Shown: piece after piece, positions 34,464 to 42,039 of the stretch | Layout: every line of letters starts with the position of its first letter | Position numbering within the stretch: position 1 is the first letter of the stretch | NCBI GenBank assembly: GCA_964503885.1 | Contig: CAZDCD010000033.1 | Location: forward strand, 1 to 42,418 | Length of the DNA stretch: 42,418 bases | Source: CAZDCD01 sp964503885 | GTDB taxonomy: Bacteria > Bacteroidota > Bacteroidia > Bacteroidales > UBA10428 | Reading direction: 5' to 3' | Notes under the pieces: model-generated | Database searches by the model: none | The model's input: the letters and a program-made list of their open reading frames with translations, nothing else | Told to the model about the DNA's origin: nothing | Translations under genes and position numbers: made by a program

Positions 34464-34492
34464 CTATTTGCGGTTCACCGCTGCGTAAATAG
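34464..34492. promoter_or_regulatory. Inverted repeat between two divergent genes, possible operator
   Basis: CTATTTGCG (34464-34472) and CGTAAATAG (34484-34492) are inverted copies with one mismatch around an 11-bp spacer. The shorter perfect repeat GCGGT-TC-ACCGC (34470-34481) is nested inside. It lies between the NagZ-like gene and the secreted-protein gene, so it could serve both. Confidence 0.4.
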
Positions 34493-34563
34493 AAACAAAT
34501 TAAAATAAAAATCCGTAAACCATTTAATATACAGATCATTAATTCAAATCAAGACCATCCGAC

Positions 34564-35685
34564 ATGAAAAAAACCTTCATACCTTTGATTTTTTGTTCCT
34601 GCTTACTGGTAAACGGACAACAGCCGGTGGTAATTGATCATCAGTATATCGATCTTTCACAGTTGCCTCAGAACTGGGTCGACAGCGCCAAAAACAAGTT
34701 ATTCATCGGGTATGGACATACCTCACACGGAAGCCAGATCATTTCGGGCATGGATGCCCTCGAATCGTATTTTACCGATGGCAGGTATGCCTGGAGCCGA
34801 GAGGGTGACAACGGAGAATTGCACCTTTTTGAAGGTTCCGGTTACGATCCCGGGTACCTTGATAGCGATATAGGATACGATGCATGGGATACAAAAACCC
34901 GAACTTTTCTGACCGATTATCCACAGTGCAATGTCATCATATGGTCGTGGTGCGGACAGGTAAATGATGTGGACCTGCAGGTCCATTATCTGGATCCCAT
35001 GGAACAACTGGAAAACGATTACCCGGGAGTGAAATTTGTATACATGACAGGGCATCTTGAGGGCGAAGGTCCTGAAGGCAGCCTGTTTTATGCGAACCAG
35101 GAAATAAGGGACACATGCATAAAAAAGAATAAGATCCTGTTTGATTTTGCCGATATCGAAAAATATGAGCCATTTGGCACAACGAATTACCAGGCCTATT
35201 TTGCCGATGACGGATGCAATTATGATCCCGACGGAACTGAACCGGCCGACCGGAGTCAGAACTGGGCTGTCAACTGGCTTGCTGGCAATGCCGGCAATGA
35301 GCTTGCCCAGATAGCCGGACACTGCAGCAGTTGCGAACATTCGGTAAGCATTAACTGTGTAAAGAAAGGGATAGCAGCCTGGTTTCTATGGGCCAAGCTT
35401 GCCGGATGGCAGGGAGATGTTGCCGGCACAGACGCGATAAAAACCGAAAACAGCCTGGCAGTTTTTCCGAATCCGGTTAACGAAAGTTTTACCATATCAC
35501 CTCCTGCTCATGGAGAAAATATGGTAGTGAAGATTTCCGATATTCAGGGTAACCTGGTCTATTCAAAAAAATTTGAAAGAGCAGGGAATGAGATACGGAT
35601 CAATGGTCTGCAGATCCCGGAGGGCATTTATGTCTTACAGGTTCATACCGGCAATGCTGTTTTTAATACCAAACTGGTAAAATAA
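34564..35685 (+). CDS. Secreted protein of unknown function with type IX secretion sorting domain
   Basis: This 373-residue protein has a signal peptide (MKKTFIPLIFCSCLLVNGQ) and a C-terminal type A sorting domain. The latter runs from about 298, with LAVFPNPVNESFTIS, then DIQGNLVYSKKF, and ends IYVLQVHTGNAVFNTKLVK. It should therefore cross the outer membrane by the Por (type IX) system. The central domain (about 20-290) is not recognised. It contains LFIGYGHTSHGSQIISG near 46-62, CNVIIWSWCGQVND, a YMTGHLEGEGPEG segment, and a Cys-rich GHCSSCEHSVSINC. The GHTSHG and GHLEG blocks suggest an SGNH-like or metal-dependent hydrolase, but no catalytic set can be assigned. It is divergent from the NagZ-like glycosidase. 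Confidence 0.8.
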   Translation: MKKTFIPLIFCSCLLVNGQQPVVIDHQYIDLSQLPQNWVDSAKNKLFIGYGHTSHGSQIISGMDALESYFTDGRYAWSREGDNGELHLFEGSGYDPGYLDSDIGYDAWDTKTRTFLTDYPQCNVIIWSWCGQVNDVDLQVHYLDPMEQLENDYPGVKFVYMTGHLEGEGPEGSLFYANQEIRDTCIKKNKILFDFADIEKYEPFGTTNYQAYFADDGCNYDPDGTEPADRSQNWAVNWLAGNAGNELAQIAGHCSSCEHSVSINCVKKGIAAWFLWAKLAGWQGDVAGTDAIKTENSLAVFPNPVNESFTISPPAHGENMVVKISDIQGNLVYSKKFERAGNEIRINGLQIPEGIYVLQVHTGNAVFNTKLVK

Positions 35686-35706
35686 TTTTTGCAGTACCAG
35701 AAAATG

Positions 35707-35734
35707 TTGAATCTATGTCCCGGCATTATATTTT
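35707..35734 (+). promoter_or_regulatory. Possible promoter of the TonB-C protein gene
   Basis: TTG (35707-35709), a 17-bp spacer and TATATTTT (35727-35734) match TTG-N17-23-TAnnTTTG except for the last base. The ATG is at 35780. Confidence 0.35.
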
Positions 35735-35779
35735 TTTCTACGATGATAGTAAAGCAATACGGCCAAAATCAGTTCAACC

Positions 35780-36496
35780 ATGAAAACAACAACTGTCTGC
35801 CTCCTTATGTTGGCATGTACATTCCCTGTCTTTTCGCAACAACCATCAGGCAGCAAAGAGTTCACTAAGGAAATCACCGCGAATGCAAATGGTTCTTTTT
35901 CCATTAGGGAATCCAGGAAAGACGGATCAATGCTTTATTCCGGAAGCCTATCGTCGAAAGAACCTGAAATGCGTGAAGGAACGTTCATTTTTTACGGTAG
36001 TAGAGGAAATATTATAGCCACCGGATTTTATTCCAATGATTTTCCTTCAGGGGAATGGTGTTACTTTACTGAAAAAGGTGACACAATGCAGTTGCTCAAT
36101 TACGAGCATGTTTATCAACATATGAAAAATAATGGACAGAAGCCGGATGATACTTTGCCCGCAATGGACACCGGCAATGAAGTATTTATGGTCGTGGAGG
36201 ATATGCCCGTATTCAGGAACGGAAACGCGGGCGAGTTCAGGAATTTTATCTTTGAAAATCTCCGCTACCCGGTATATGCCAGCCAGAAAGAAATTCAGGG
36301 CAGGGTATTTGTTCAGTTTACGGTAGAAAAAGATGGAAAGGTCAGCAATGCCAGGATCGTGCGGAGTGCTCATCCCGACCTCGACGCAGAAACCCTGAGG
36401 GTGGTCATGGAATCACCGGAATGGACACCGGGCAGGCAACGGGGCCAACCTGTGAATGTTCAATTTACATTTCCGGTTGTTTTCTTACTTAATTGA
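35780..36496 (+). CDS. Exported TonB C-terminal domain protein with MORN-like N-region
   Basis: This 238-residue protein has a signal peptide (MKTTTVCLLMLACTFPVFSQ). Two or three MORN/YwqK-like repeats follow at about 45-110 (MLYSGSLSSKEPEMREGTFIF, then GNIIATGFYSNDFPSGEWCYF; given in parts). The TonB C-terminal domain fills about 155-238 (GRVFVQFTVEKDGKVSNARIVRS to NVQFTFPVVFLLN). Unlike classical TonB it lacks an inner-membrane anchor and a proline-rich stretch. It is therefore unlikely to energise a receptor by itself and probably binds partners in the periplasm. Such proteins are frequent in Bacteroidota and little studied. DUF2867 follows 13 bp after its stop. Confidence 0.85.
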   Translation: MKTTTVCLLMLACTFPVFSQQPSGSKEFTKEITANANGSFSIRESRKDGSMLYSGSLSSKEPEMREGTFIFYGSRGNIIATGFYSNDFPSGEWCYFTEKGDTMQLLNYEHVYQHMKNNGQKPDDTLPAMDTGNEVFMVVEDMPVFRNGNAGEFRNFIFENLRYPVYASQKEIQGRVFVQFTVEKDGKVSNARIVRSAHPDLDAETLRVVMESPEWTPGRQRGQPVNVQFTFPVVFLLN

Positions 36497-36509
36497 ACAA
36501 TCGACATCC

Positions 36510-37013
36510 ATGAGTAAATCCAGGGTCACAAGAAGCAACATCATTCCACACAAATCGATTATTGGAAAAGGATTTAAGAAGATCGGTTGCATGGATAGTT
36601 ACAGGGTTGAAACCGGATCTGAGAACAGTATCGATGCGATTGTCAATAAGGTATTACAGGTTCCCGGCCGGGTATTATACCTGCTGAGAATCCGAAATGC
36701 CGTGGCAGGCACTTTCGGACCAAAAACTGGTAAAAATTTCAAACTCAATCAGGCTGACCATTATCCGGTAGGCTCAGGAGCAGTATATTTCACAGTGACC
36801 GACAGGAATGCCAATGAGATTGTCATGGCCGAGGATGACCGGCACATGAATTTCCGCACCTCATTAACGAAAAAGCAGGAAGGATTATTTTCAGCAATTT
36901 ACCTCACGACCCTTATAAAATATTACAATTTATGGGGCCGGATGTATTTTCTTCCGGTAAAGCCTTTTCACTGTGTCATCATGAGAGCGCTCATTAGGAG
37001 ACTTTTATATTAG
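36510..37013 (+). CDS. DUF2867 family protein
   Basis: The frame extends upstream to 36456, but that part overlaps the TonB-C gene. The ATG at 36510 gives a 167-residue protein. It matches DUF2867: MDSYRVETGSENSIDAIV near the start, then VLYLLRIRNAVAGTFGP, PVGSGAVYFTVTDRNANEIV with HMNFRTSLT, and a C-terminal YFLPVKPFHCVIMRALIRRL. The family is related in fold to polyketide-cyclase/START-like proteins and has no proven function. The gene is 13 bp after the TonB-C gene and 9 bp before the next membrane-protein gene, so the three are probably one transcript. Confidence 0.85.
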   Translation: MSKSRVTRSNIIPHKSIIGKGFKKIGCMDSYRVETGSENSIDAIVNKVLQVPGRVLYLLRIRNAVAGTFGPKTGKNFKLNQADHYPVGSGAVYFTVTDRNANEIVMAEDDRHMNFRTSLTKKQEGLFSAIYLTTLIKYYNLWGRMYFLPVKPFHCVIMRALIRRLLY

Positions 37014-37022
37014 CCTGATGTC

Positions 37023-38762
37023 ATGAAGAAGAAATTTTCACTGCTTGCATGCATACTGGTTGGCGGAATTCTGCTCAATTATCGGATAACCTATTCCGAT
37101 ATCCGATCCCTCCACACCATGAAACTCACTACCTGGGATGCTCTGGGCTATTATATGTACCTGCCCGGCATTTTCATATACCATGATCTGAAGGAGATAA
37201 AATGGTTTTTTACGATCGACCAAAAGTATGCTGTTTCAGGTGGTAAGGTTTACCAGGCAAACAAATTGAAAAACAATAATTATGTGTTCAAATACCTGGG
37301 AGGCATTGCAATATTAGAGATCCCATCGTTTCTTGCAGGTCATATAGCTGCAAAGATCACCGGCTACGCGGCTGACGGATTTTCGAAACCCTACCAATAT
37401 GCCCTTGGATTTGGTAATCTGCTTTATGTCTTATTAGCCCTTTTTTTACTGAGGCATATTTTGCTAAGATATTTCAGTGACCTAACGGCAGCAATTACAA
37501 TCTTACTGACTTTTCTGGCTACCAATATCATTCAGTATGCAGCCATCGATAATGCAATGAGTCATAGCCCCATTTTTCTGTTGTACGTTCTGGTATTGTA
37601 TACTACAATTAAATGGCATGAAAAACCGAGATCAATCTGGGCCATTCTTACAGGCTATATCATCGGACTTGCAACTATCTGCCGTCCCACCGAAGCGATT
37701 ATGTTTCTCATTCCGCTTTTATGGAATGTACATACAAAAGATGCAACTATAGAAAAATGGAAATTGGTAAGATCACATCGAAACCACATCTGGTTTGCCG
37801 TTCTCGGAGGATTTATCGGAATTCTGCCCCAGTTGATCTATTGGAAAGTCGTGACAGGTTCAATCATTTATGATGTCGGTAGTGCATGGGATTTTCTGAC
37901 GCCTCATATCAGGGTTCTTACCGGATGGAACAAAGGATGGTTCATTTATACACCTGTAACCGTTTTCTTCATTGCCGGGATGTTCTTTCTGAAAAAATAC
38001 CCCTTTCGGAAGGCCGTCATTTATTTTTGCCTGATCAATATTTATATCATTATCTCATGGCGGGACTGGCGATATGGCGGCAGTTATTCAACGCGAGCCC
38101 TGTCACAGAGTTATCCTGTTTTTTCGCTCGCACTGGCATCATTTATCGATTATGTTACCCTTCGAAAGTGGCGGTATGTTTTCTATGCTGCAGGAATTTA
38201 CCTCATTTATCTGAATATTTTTCAAATCGGGCAATACAATTCCACCATATTGCACTATTACGATATGAACAGGAAGTATTATTTCAGGATCTATCTCGAC
38301 AGGCATCCTACGCAACTCGATATGAGCCTTCTCGATAACAAAGACTGGATACGGAATGAGAAAAAATATACAGCAAAACCACTAGCCATAAAGGACAGTA
38401 TTTTTAATTTTAAATTGCCTGCCTATTCGTCTTTACTGCTATCAGAAACAGCAATAACCGCTGATTCTGCTAAAAACAAAAAACACAACATCTGGCTAAA
38501 AATCGAATCAGAACTGATCATAAGCCGCGGACTGAACGGAAGCTATTTGTATACGATACTTGCCCGCAACGATTCCGTTAAAGAAAATAAAATTAGGTTG
38601 TTCAACCCGATCAGTAAGGTAAACCAGCTCAATGAATATGCATTCTATGTAAAAGTACCTGAATATTTTGTCAATGGGGATGCAAAGCTTTATCTCAGTT
38701 CCATGGATACCCTTGAAGGACGGTCTGAAAGAATAACGATATTTCAACTAAACCGGCGGTGA
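37023..38762 (+). CDS. Multi-spanning membrane protein, GT-C-like fold
   Basis: This 579-residue protein has roughly ten hydrophobic segments in the first 400 residues (for example at 128-150, 160-180, 190-208 and 225-245). A mostly soluble C-terminal tail of about 170 residues follows. An early acidic motif WDALGYYMYLPGIFIYHD (about 38-55) sits in the first extracytoplasmic loop. This is the position of the catalytic Asp in lipid-dependent GT-C sugar transferases such as the GT39/ArnT type. The WRDWRYGGSYSTRALSQ segment is in a later loop. It might transfer a sugar from polyprenyl phosphate to a surface acceptor. The function is inferred from topology only. It follows DUF2867 by 9 bp. Confidence 0.7.
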   Translation: MKKKFSLLACILVGGILLNYRITYSDIRSLHTMKLTTWDALGYYMYLPGIFIYHDLKEIKWFFTIDQKYAVSGGKVYQANKLKNNNYVFKYLGGIAILEIPSFLAGHIAAKITGYAADGFSKPYQYALGFGNLLYVLLALFLLRHILLRYFSDLTAAITILLTFLATNIIQYAAIDNAMSHSPIFLLYVLVLYTTIKWHEKPRSIWAILTGYIIGLATICRPTEAIMFLIPLLWNVHTKDATIEKWKLVRSHRNHIWFAVLGGFIGILPQLIYWKVVTGSIIYDVGSAWDFLTPHIRVLTGWNKGWFIYTPVTVFFIAGMFFLKKYPFRKAVIYFCLINIYIIISWRDWRYGGSYSTRALSQSYPVFSLALASFIDYVTLRKWRYVFYAAGIYLIYLNIFQIGQYNSTILHYYDMNRKYYFRIYLDRHPTQLDMSLLDNKDWIRNEKKYTAKPLAIKDSIFNFKLPAYSSLLLSETAITADSAKNKKHNIWLKIESELIISRGLNGSYLYTILARNDSVKENKIRLFNPISKVNQLNEYAFYVKVPEYFVNGDAKLYLSSMDTLEGRSERITIFQLNRR

Positions 38763-38781
38763 TGTCCGTATCATTGCAAGC

Positions 38782-39513
38782 TCAAAACCCGCAATCAGCA
38801 GGAACCACTTTTCCAGTGCTCCTGCTGTCGATGACATGAACTTCCGGAATGCCGCAATAATAAATATTTCCCGGTCCCCATAAGTACACATTAAGTTCTT
38901 CAGATGCATTTATATACACATCGCCAACCGATTCATTGAATATTTCTGCCTGCTGAACCTTCAGGCCTCCTGCAAATATTGAACAGCCATACCTGTTATA
39001 AAACCTGCAGCTGACAGCCCGGCCGCTGAAATAAAACCATCCCAGGGTATTCGCTGAATTGTGCATTTCAAGGTGATTGCAGACAATCTGAATATCCGCT
39101 TCGCCGATTTCACCGATGGCATAATACAGCAGCGATTGCAACCGCAGGGTATCTTGGTTTGTAATATTAGCCGGAGCTGTAGTGATCAGTTGCCTGAGAT
39201 TGATGAAATGGGCATAAATCTTAGACCTTGAGCGATGCCCAGCTAACCTGAATCTGGTATTAATGACAATATTGAGAGTATCCCCGGTACTGGTTGTACT
39301 GAGGTTATCGATATCCGATTCCGCTCCTTCCACCCTGATAAAATTTACAGTATCCTGGATCAGCATCAGATCAGCAGTAGATGAAATATGCAGGCATTGA
39401 TAATTCAATGTATCCGTATAGACGACCATATCATCTGCACCCGAAGACAAAAATCCGTTGTCGCTGCAGGAGCAGAACAACACAATCAAACCCCAGTAGC
39501 ATATCTTATTCAT
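38782..39513 (-). CDS. GIN/DUF2807-like domain lipoprotein
   Basis: The ATG at 39513 gives a lipoprotein signal (MNKICYWGLIVLFCSC, two candidate Cys), whereas the first ATG of the frame (39540) adds a poor leader. The mature protein of about 225 residues is a repetitive beta-strand chain of the putative auto-transporter adhesin 'head GIN' type. Strand repeats include TADLMLIQDTVNFIRVEG, DTLNIVINTRFRL, GEADIQIVCNHLEMHNSAN and GDVYINASEELNVYLWGPGN. These families form right-handed beta-helices and sit on the cell envelope. The role is unknown. A -7 promoter match and a 14-bp perfect palindrome lie upstream. Confidence 0.75.
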   Translation of the reverse strand: MNKICYWGLIVLFCSCSDNGFLSSGADDMVVYTDTLNYQCLHISSTADLMLIQDTVNFIRVEGAESDIDNLSTTSTGDTLNIVINTRFRLAGHRSRSKIYAHFINLRQLITTAPANITNQDTLRLQSLLYYAIGEIGEADIQIVCNHLEMHNSANTLGWFYFSGRAVSCRFYNRYGCSIFAGGLKVQQAEIFNESVGDVYINASEELNVYLWGPGNIYYCGIPEVHVIDSRSTGKVVPADCGF

Positions 39514-39537
39514 TATTGATTGCAGGTGTTGATTTTT

Positions 39538-39545
39538 CAAAAGTA
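39538..39545 (-). promoter_or_regulatory. -7 promoter element of the GIN lipoprotein gene
   Basis: TACTTTTG on the minus strand (TAnnTTTG), 24 bp upstream of the ATG at 39513. The -33 region lacks TTG and is instead occupied by a palindrome at 39562-39575. Confidence 0.4.
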
Positions 39546-39561
39546 TAAAAACCCCGTGAAT

Positions 39562-39575
39562 ATTATCCGGATAAT
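39562..39575. promoter_or_regulatory. Perfect 14-bp palindrome at the -33 region, possible operator
   Basis: ATTATCCGGATAAT is a perfect palindrome placed 16 bp upstream of the TACTTTTG element of the GIN lipoprotein gene. The position would allow an activator to replace a missing -33 box, or a repressor to block it. Confidence 0.4.
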
Positions 39576-39703
39576 TGGTTACCCGCTTAAATAATGTACC
39601 TTTAATTTACCTTTATTTTAATTTCAGCATATCCTGTGTTGTTACAGGACCCAATTGAAGGTATAGTATTCAGAATTCACGGGTTCATTAAACCTTTCCG
39701 GCT

Positions 39704-40207
39704 TTGAAGATAATCTCAGGAGGACAGACAGGCGTTGACCAGTCGGCATTATTTGCCGCAATTGACTGCGGCATTGAAGCGGGCGGGTGGTGTCCCCCGG
39801 GAAGGGTTTGTGAATCGGGGGTGATACCCGGTGACCTGCCGTTGCAGGAAACCCCGGCGGACCGAAGCCCGGACGCTCCAGATATTCCTCGCTCACAAAG
39901 GACTGAGTGGAATGTCAGGGATGCCGATGCCTCGCTGGTGTTTCATTTCCCGTCAGAAAACAGGATCACCGATCAGGGGATTGAGTGGACCATCCGCTGT
40001 GCAAAACATTATCACAAGCCATACCTTCTCTGTGATCCCGGAGACAACCGGTCAGCGAAAAAGATCATGCAATGGCTAAAAAAATACAACATTAATATCC
40101 TTAATGTTGCAGGACCATCGGAACTATCTGCCGAAGGTATCGGAGACAAGGTCTATCGCTTGATTGTGCGCATAGTTACGATAATGGGAATCTCTAAATC
40201 TGTATGA
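39704..40207 (+). CDS. Putative molybdenum-carrier / SLOG-like protein
   Basis: This 167-residue protein opens with the glycine-rich loop KIISGGQTGVDQSALFAA (about 2-19), then GIEAGGWCPPGRVCESGVIP with PLQET. This is the signature of the 'putative molybdenum carrier' family, which has a Rossmann-like, DprA/LOG-type (SLOG) nucleotide-binding fold. A small alpha/beta core continues to WLKKYNINILNVAGPSE. The start is TTG at 39704, chosen because family members begin immediately before the KIISGGQTG strand. A link to molybdenum comes only from the family name, and binding of a nucleotide or cofactor is likelier than any fixed role. No molybdenum genes are nearby. It converges with the KduD-like gene. 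Confidence 0.85.
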   Translation: MKIISGGQTGVDQSALFAAIDCGIEAGGWCPPGRVCESGVIPGDLPLQETPADRSPDAPDIPRSQRTEWNVRDADASLVFHFPSENRITDQGIEWTIRCAKHYHKPYLLCDPGDNRSAKKIMQWLKKYNINILNVAGPSELSAEGIGDKVYRLIVRIVTIMGISKSV

Positions 40208-40253
40208 TCCCGTAATTGAGCTTATGTCCCTTCCAGATATCCCGCCAGTTTTT

Positions 40254-41048
40254 TTACATTTCGCCCCGGTGTTTTCCGAGTGTGGCCAGCATTCCCCCGT
40301 CGACATACAGGATATGGCCATTGACAAAGTCGGATGCTTTTGAAGCCAGAAATATCGCAGCACCCTGCAGTTCTTCGGGTTCTCCCCACCGTTTTGCCGG
40401 TGTGCGGCTAAGGATCAACTCATTGAACGGATGCCCGTCAACACGTATCGGGGCAGTCTGGGCAGTAACAAAATAACCGGGTCCTATTCCGTTCACCTGG
40501 ATATTGAATTCCGCCCATTCTGCGGCCATATTTTTAGTCAGCATTTTCAATCCCCCCTTAGCGGCTGCATATGCGGATACACCTGGCCGGCCAAGTTCAC
40601 TCATCATGGAGCACATGTTGATGATCTTGCCTCCCTTATTCCGCCTGATCATTGATTTTGCTACCCTCTTCGACATAATAAAGGGGCCTTCAATATCTAC
40701 CTTCAATACAAGATCAAAATCATCGACGCTCATATCCACGATGGGCACCCGTTTAATAATGCCTGCATTGTTTACCAGGATATCCACCGGGGCAATTTCC
40801 TTCTCAATTCTGGTGATATGCTCATCAACAGCTTTCTCGTCCGTCACATCGAAGAGAAGGGTATGCACATCGATGCCTTTTTCCCGATATTCTTTTTTTG
40901 CATTCTCAAGTTTCTCAGGGTCTCTGTCGTTCACAACAATTTTTGCACCGGCTTGTGCAAGACCTGTGGCAATAGCCATACCGAGACCATGTGTTGCACC
41001 GGTTACGAGTGCCGTTCTGCCGGTAAGATCGAATAAATTCAGGCTCAT
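40254..41048 (-). CDS. KduD-like SDR (2-deoxy-gluconate 3-dehydrogenase / gluconate 5-dehydrogenase type)
   Basis: This 264-residue NAD(P)-dependent SDR shows TGATHGLG at 16-23, VNDRDP after the second strand, NNAG at 93-96, a serine near 147, and Tyr160/Lys164 in SAYAAAKGG. The NIQVNGIGPGYF segment and the VDGG end are typical of the KduD/gluconate-5-dehydrogenase group. It is encoded next to kduI (148 bp apart, same strand). The most likely reaction is 2,5-diketo-3-deoxygluconate to 2-keto-3-deoxygluconate, the step after KduI in pectin/uronate breakdown. Many Bacteroidota annotate this type as gluconate 5-dehydrogenase, so the symbol is left open. The genes for the following kinase and aldolase are not in the window. 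Confidence 0.88.
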   Translation of the reverse strand: MSLNLFDLTGRTALVTGATHGLGMAIATGLAQAGAKIVVNDRDPEKLENAKKEYREKGIDVHTLLFDVTDEKAVDEHITRIEKEIAPVDILVNNAGIIKRVPIVDMSVDDFDLVLKVDIEGPFIMSKRVAKSMIRRNKGGKIINMCSMMSELGRPGVSAYAAAKGGLKMLTKNMAAEWAEFNIQVNGIGPGYFVTAQTAPIRVDGHPFNELILSRTPAKRWGEPEELQGAAIFLASKASDFVNGHILYVDGGMLATLGKHRGEM

Positions 41049-41085
41049 AAGTTTCTATTGGATTAGTAGGTTAATGTAAAAGACG

Positions 41086-41099
41086 GGAGTCCGGAGTCG
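41086..41099. repeat. Heptamer tandem pair between the SDR and kduI genes
   Basis: Two adjacent 7-bp units, GGAGTCC and GGAGTCG, lie in the 148-bp gap between the two genes. They resemble other short heptamer repeats of the window. Confidence 0.4.
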
Positions 41100-41196
41100 T
41101 CCTCCTATGCCAAGACTTTGGAGGCTAAGCGCAGTCGGAGATAGCAGCACTGAATTCGGATATTCCATCTTTCAGAAGGTTTGCTTTTTAACCGGT

Positions 41197-42039
41197 TTAT
41201 CTTAGTTCTGCAGGTTGAATACCATCCATATCGCTATAATCGAGGTTCTCACCTGCCATGCCCCATATAAAATTATAATTTGATGTTCCGGCTGCCGCAT
41301 GCAATGACCAGGGCGGGGAAAGCACAGCCTGTTCATTTTGCATCCAGATATGCCTTGTTTCTGAGGGTTGTCCCATGAAATGGCATACGGCCTGGTTATC
41401 CGGAACCTGAAAATAAAAATAAGCTTCCATTCTCCGCGAATGGGTATGCGCAGGCATAGTATTCCATACGCTGCCTTCTTTCAGTTCGGTCATGCCCATC
41501 TGCAACTGGCAGGTTTCAATCACCGGGCTCACAAGCAACTTATTGATGCGCCTGGCATTTGAAGATTCGAGCGAACCGAGATCTACCACTACGGCATCTT
41601 TCAGGGTAACATGCCTGACCGGGTACTCTTTATGTGCAGGTGCCGAATTCAGGTAAAAACGCGCAGGTTTTGAGGAGTGGTGGCTTCCGAACTGCACATC
41701 CCGTGTGCCTCTTCCAAGGTATAGCGCCTCTTTGAATTTTAAAGAATATTCATTTCCGTCGGCCAGAATAAACCCGTCACCGCCGACATTAATTACCCCC
41801 ATCTCCCTTCGCTGAAGGAAAAAATCAGATTTTAAGGACTCTACTGTTACAAGTTTTATGGGTTCTGCCAGAGGAACGATTCCCCCGACAATGTACCTGT
41901 CATAATGAGAATAGATCAGGCTCTGGTTGCCGGGCTCCATAATTTTTCCGATCAGAAAATGCCTTCTGATCTTTTCGGTATCGTAATGCCGGAAGTCGTC
42001 GTGGTGAACGGCAAACCGCTCTTCGAAAAATACAGCCAT
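41197..42039 (-). CDS. kduI: 5-dehydro-4-deoxy-D-glucuronate isomerase
   Basis: KduI interconverts 5-keto-4-deoxyuronate and 2,5-diketo-3-deoxygluconate during breakdown of unsaturated uronates from pectin and related polymers. The 280-residue cupin protein has the family's zinc site: His198 and His200 with Glu205 in AHTHSRRMEAYFYF, and His247 in SPPWSLHAAAG. Other family segments are FLIGKIMEPGNQSLIYSHYD near 28-47 and YLGRGTRDVQFGS near 107-119. It forms a pair with the KduD-like SDR downstream. There is no evident promoter. The upstream 379 bp are gene-free to the window end. Confidence 0.97.
   Translation of the reverse strand: MAVFFEERFAVHHDDFRHYDTEKIRRHFLIGKIMEPGNQSLIYSHYDRYIVGGIVPLAEPIKLVTVESLKSDFFLQRREMGVINVGGDGFILADGNEYSLKFKEALYLGRGTRDVQFGSHHSSKPARFYLNSAPAHKEYPVRHVTLKDAVVVDLGSLESSNARRINKLLVSPVIETCQLQMGMTELKEGSVWNTMPAHTHSRRMEAYFYFQVPDNQAVCHFMGQPSETRHIWMQNEQAVLSPPWSLHAAAGTSNYNFIWGMAGENLDYSDMDGIQPAELR

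Noticed and set aside
34723..35340. 205-residue open frame antisense to the type IX cargo gene
   Set aside because: It lies wholly inside a gene with signal peptide and sorting domain and shows no family pattern of its own.
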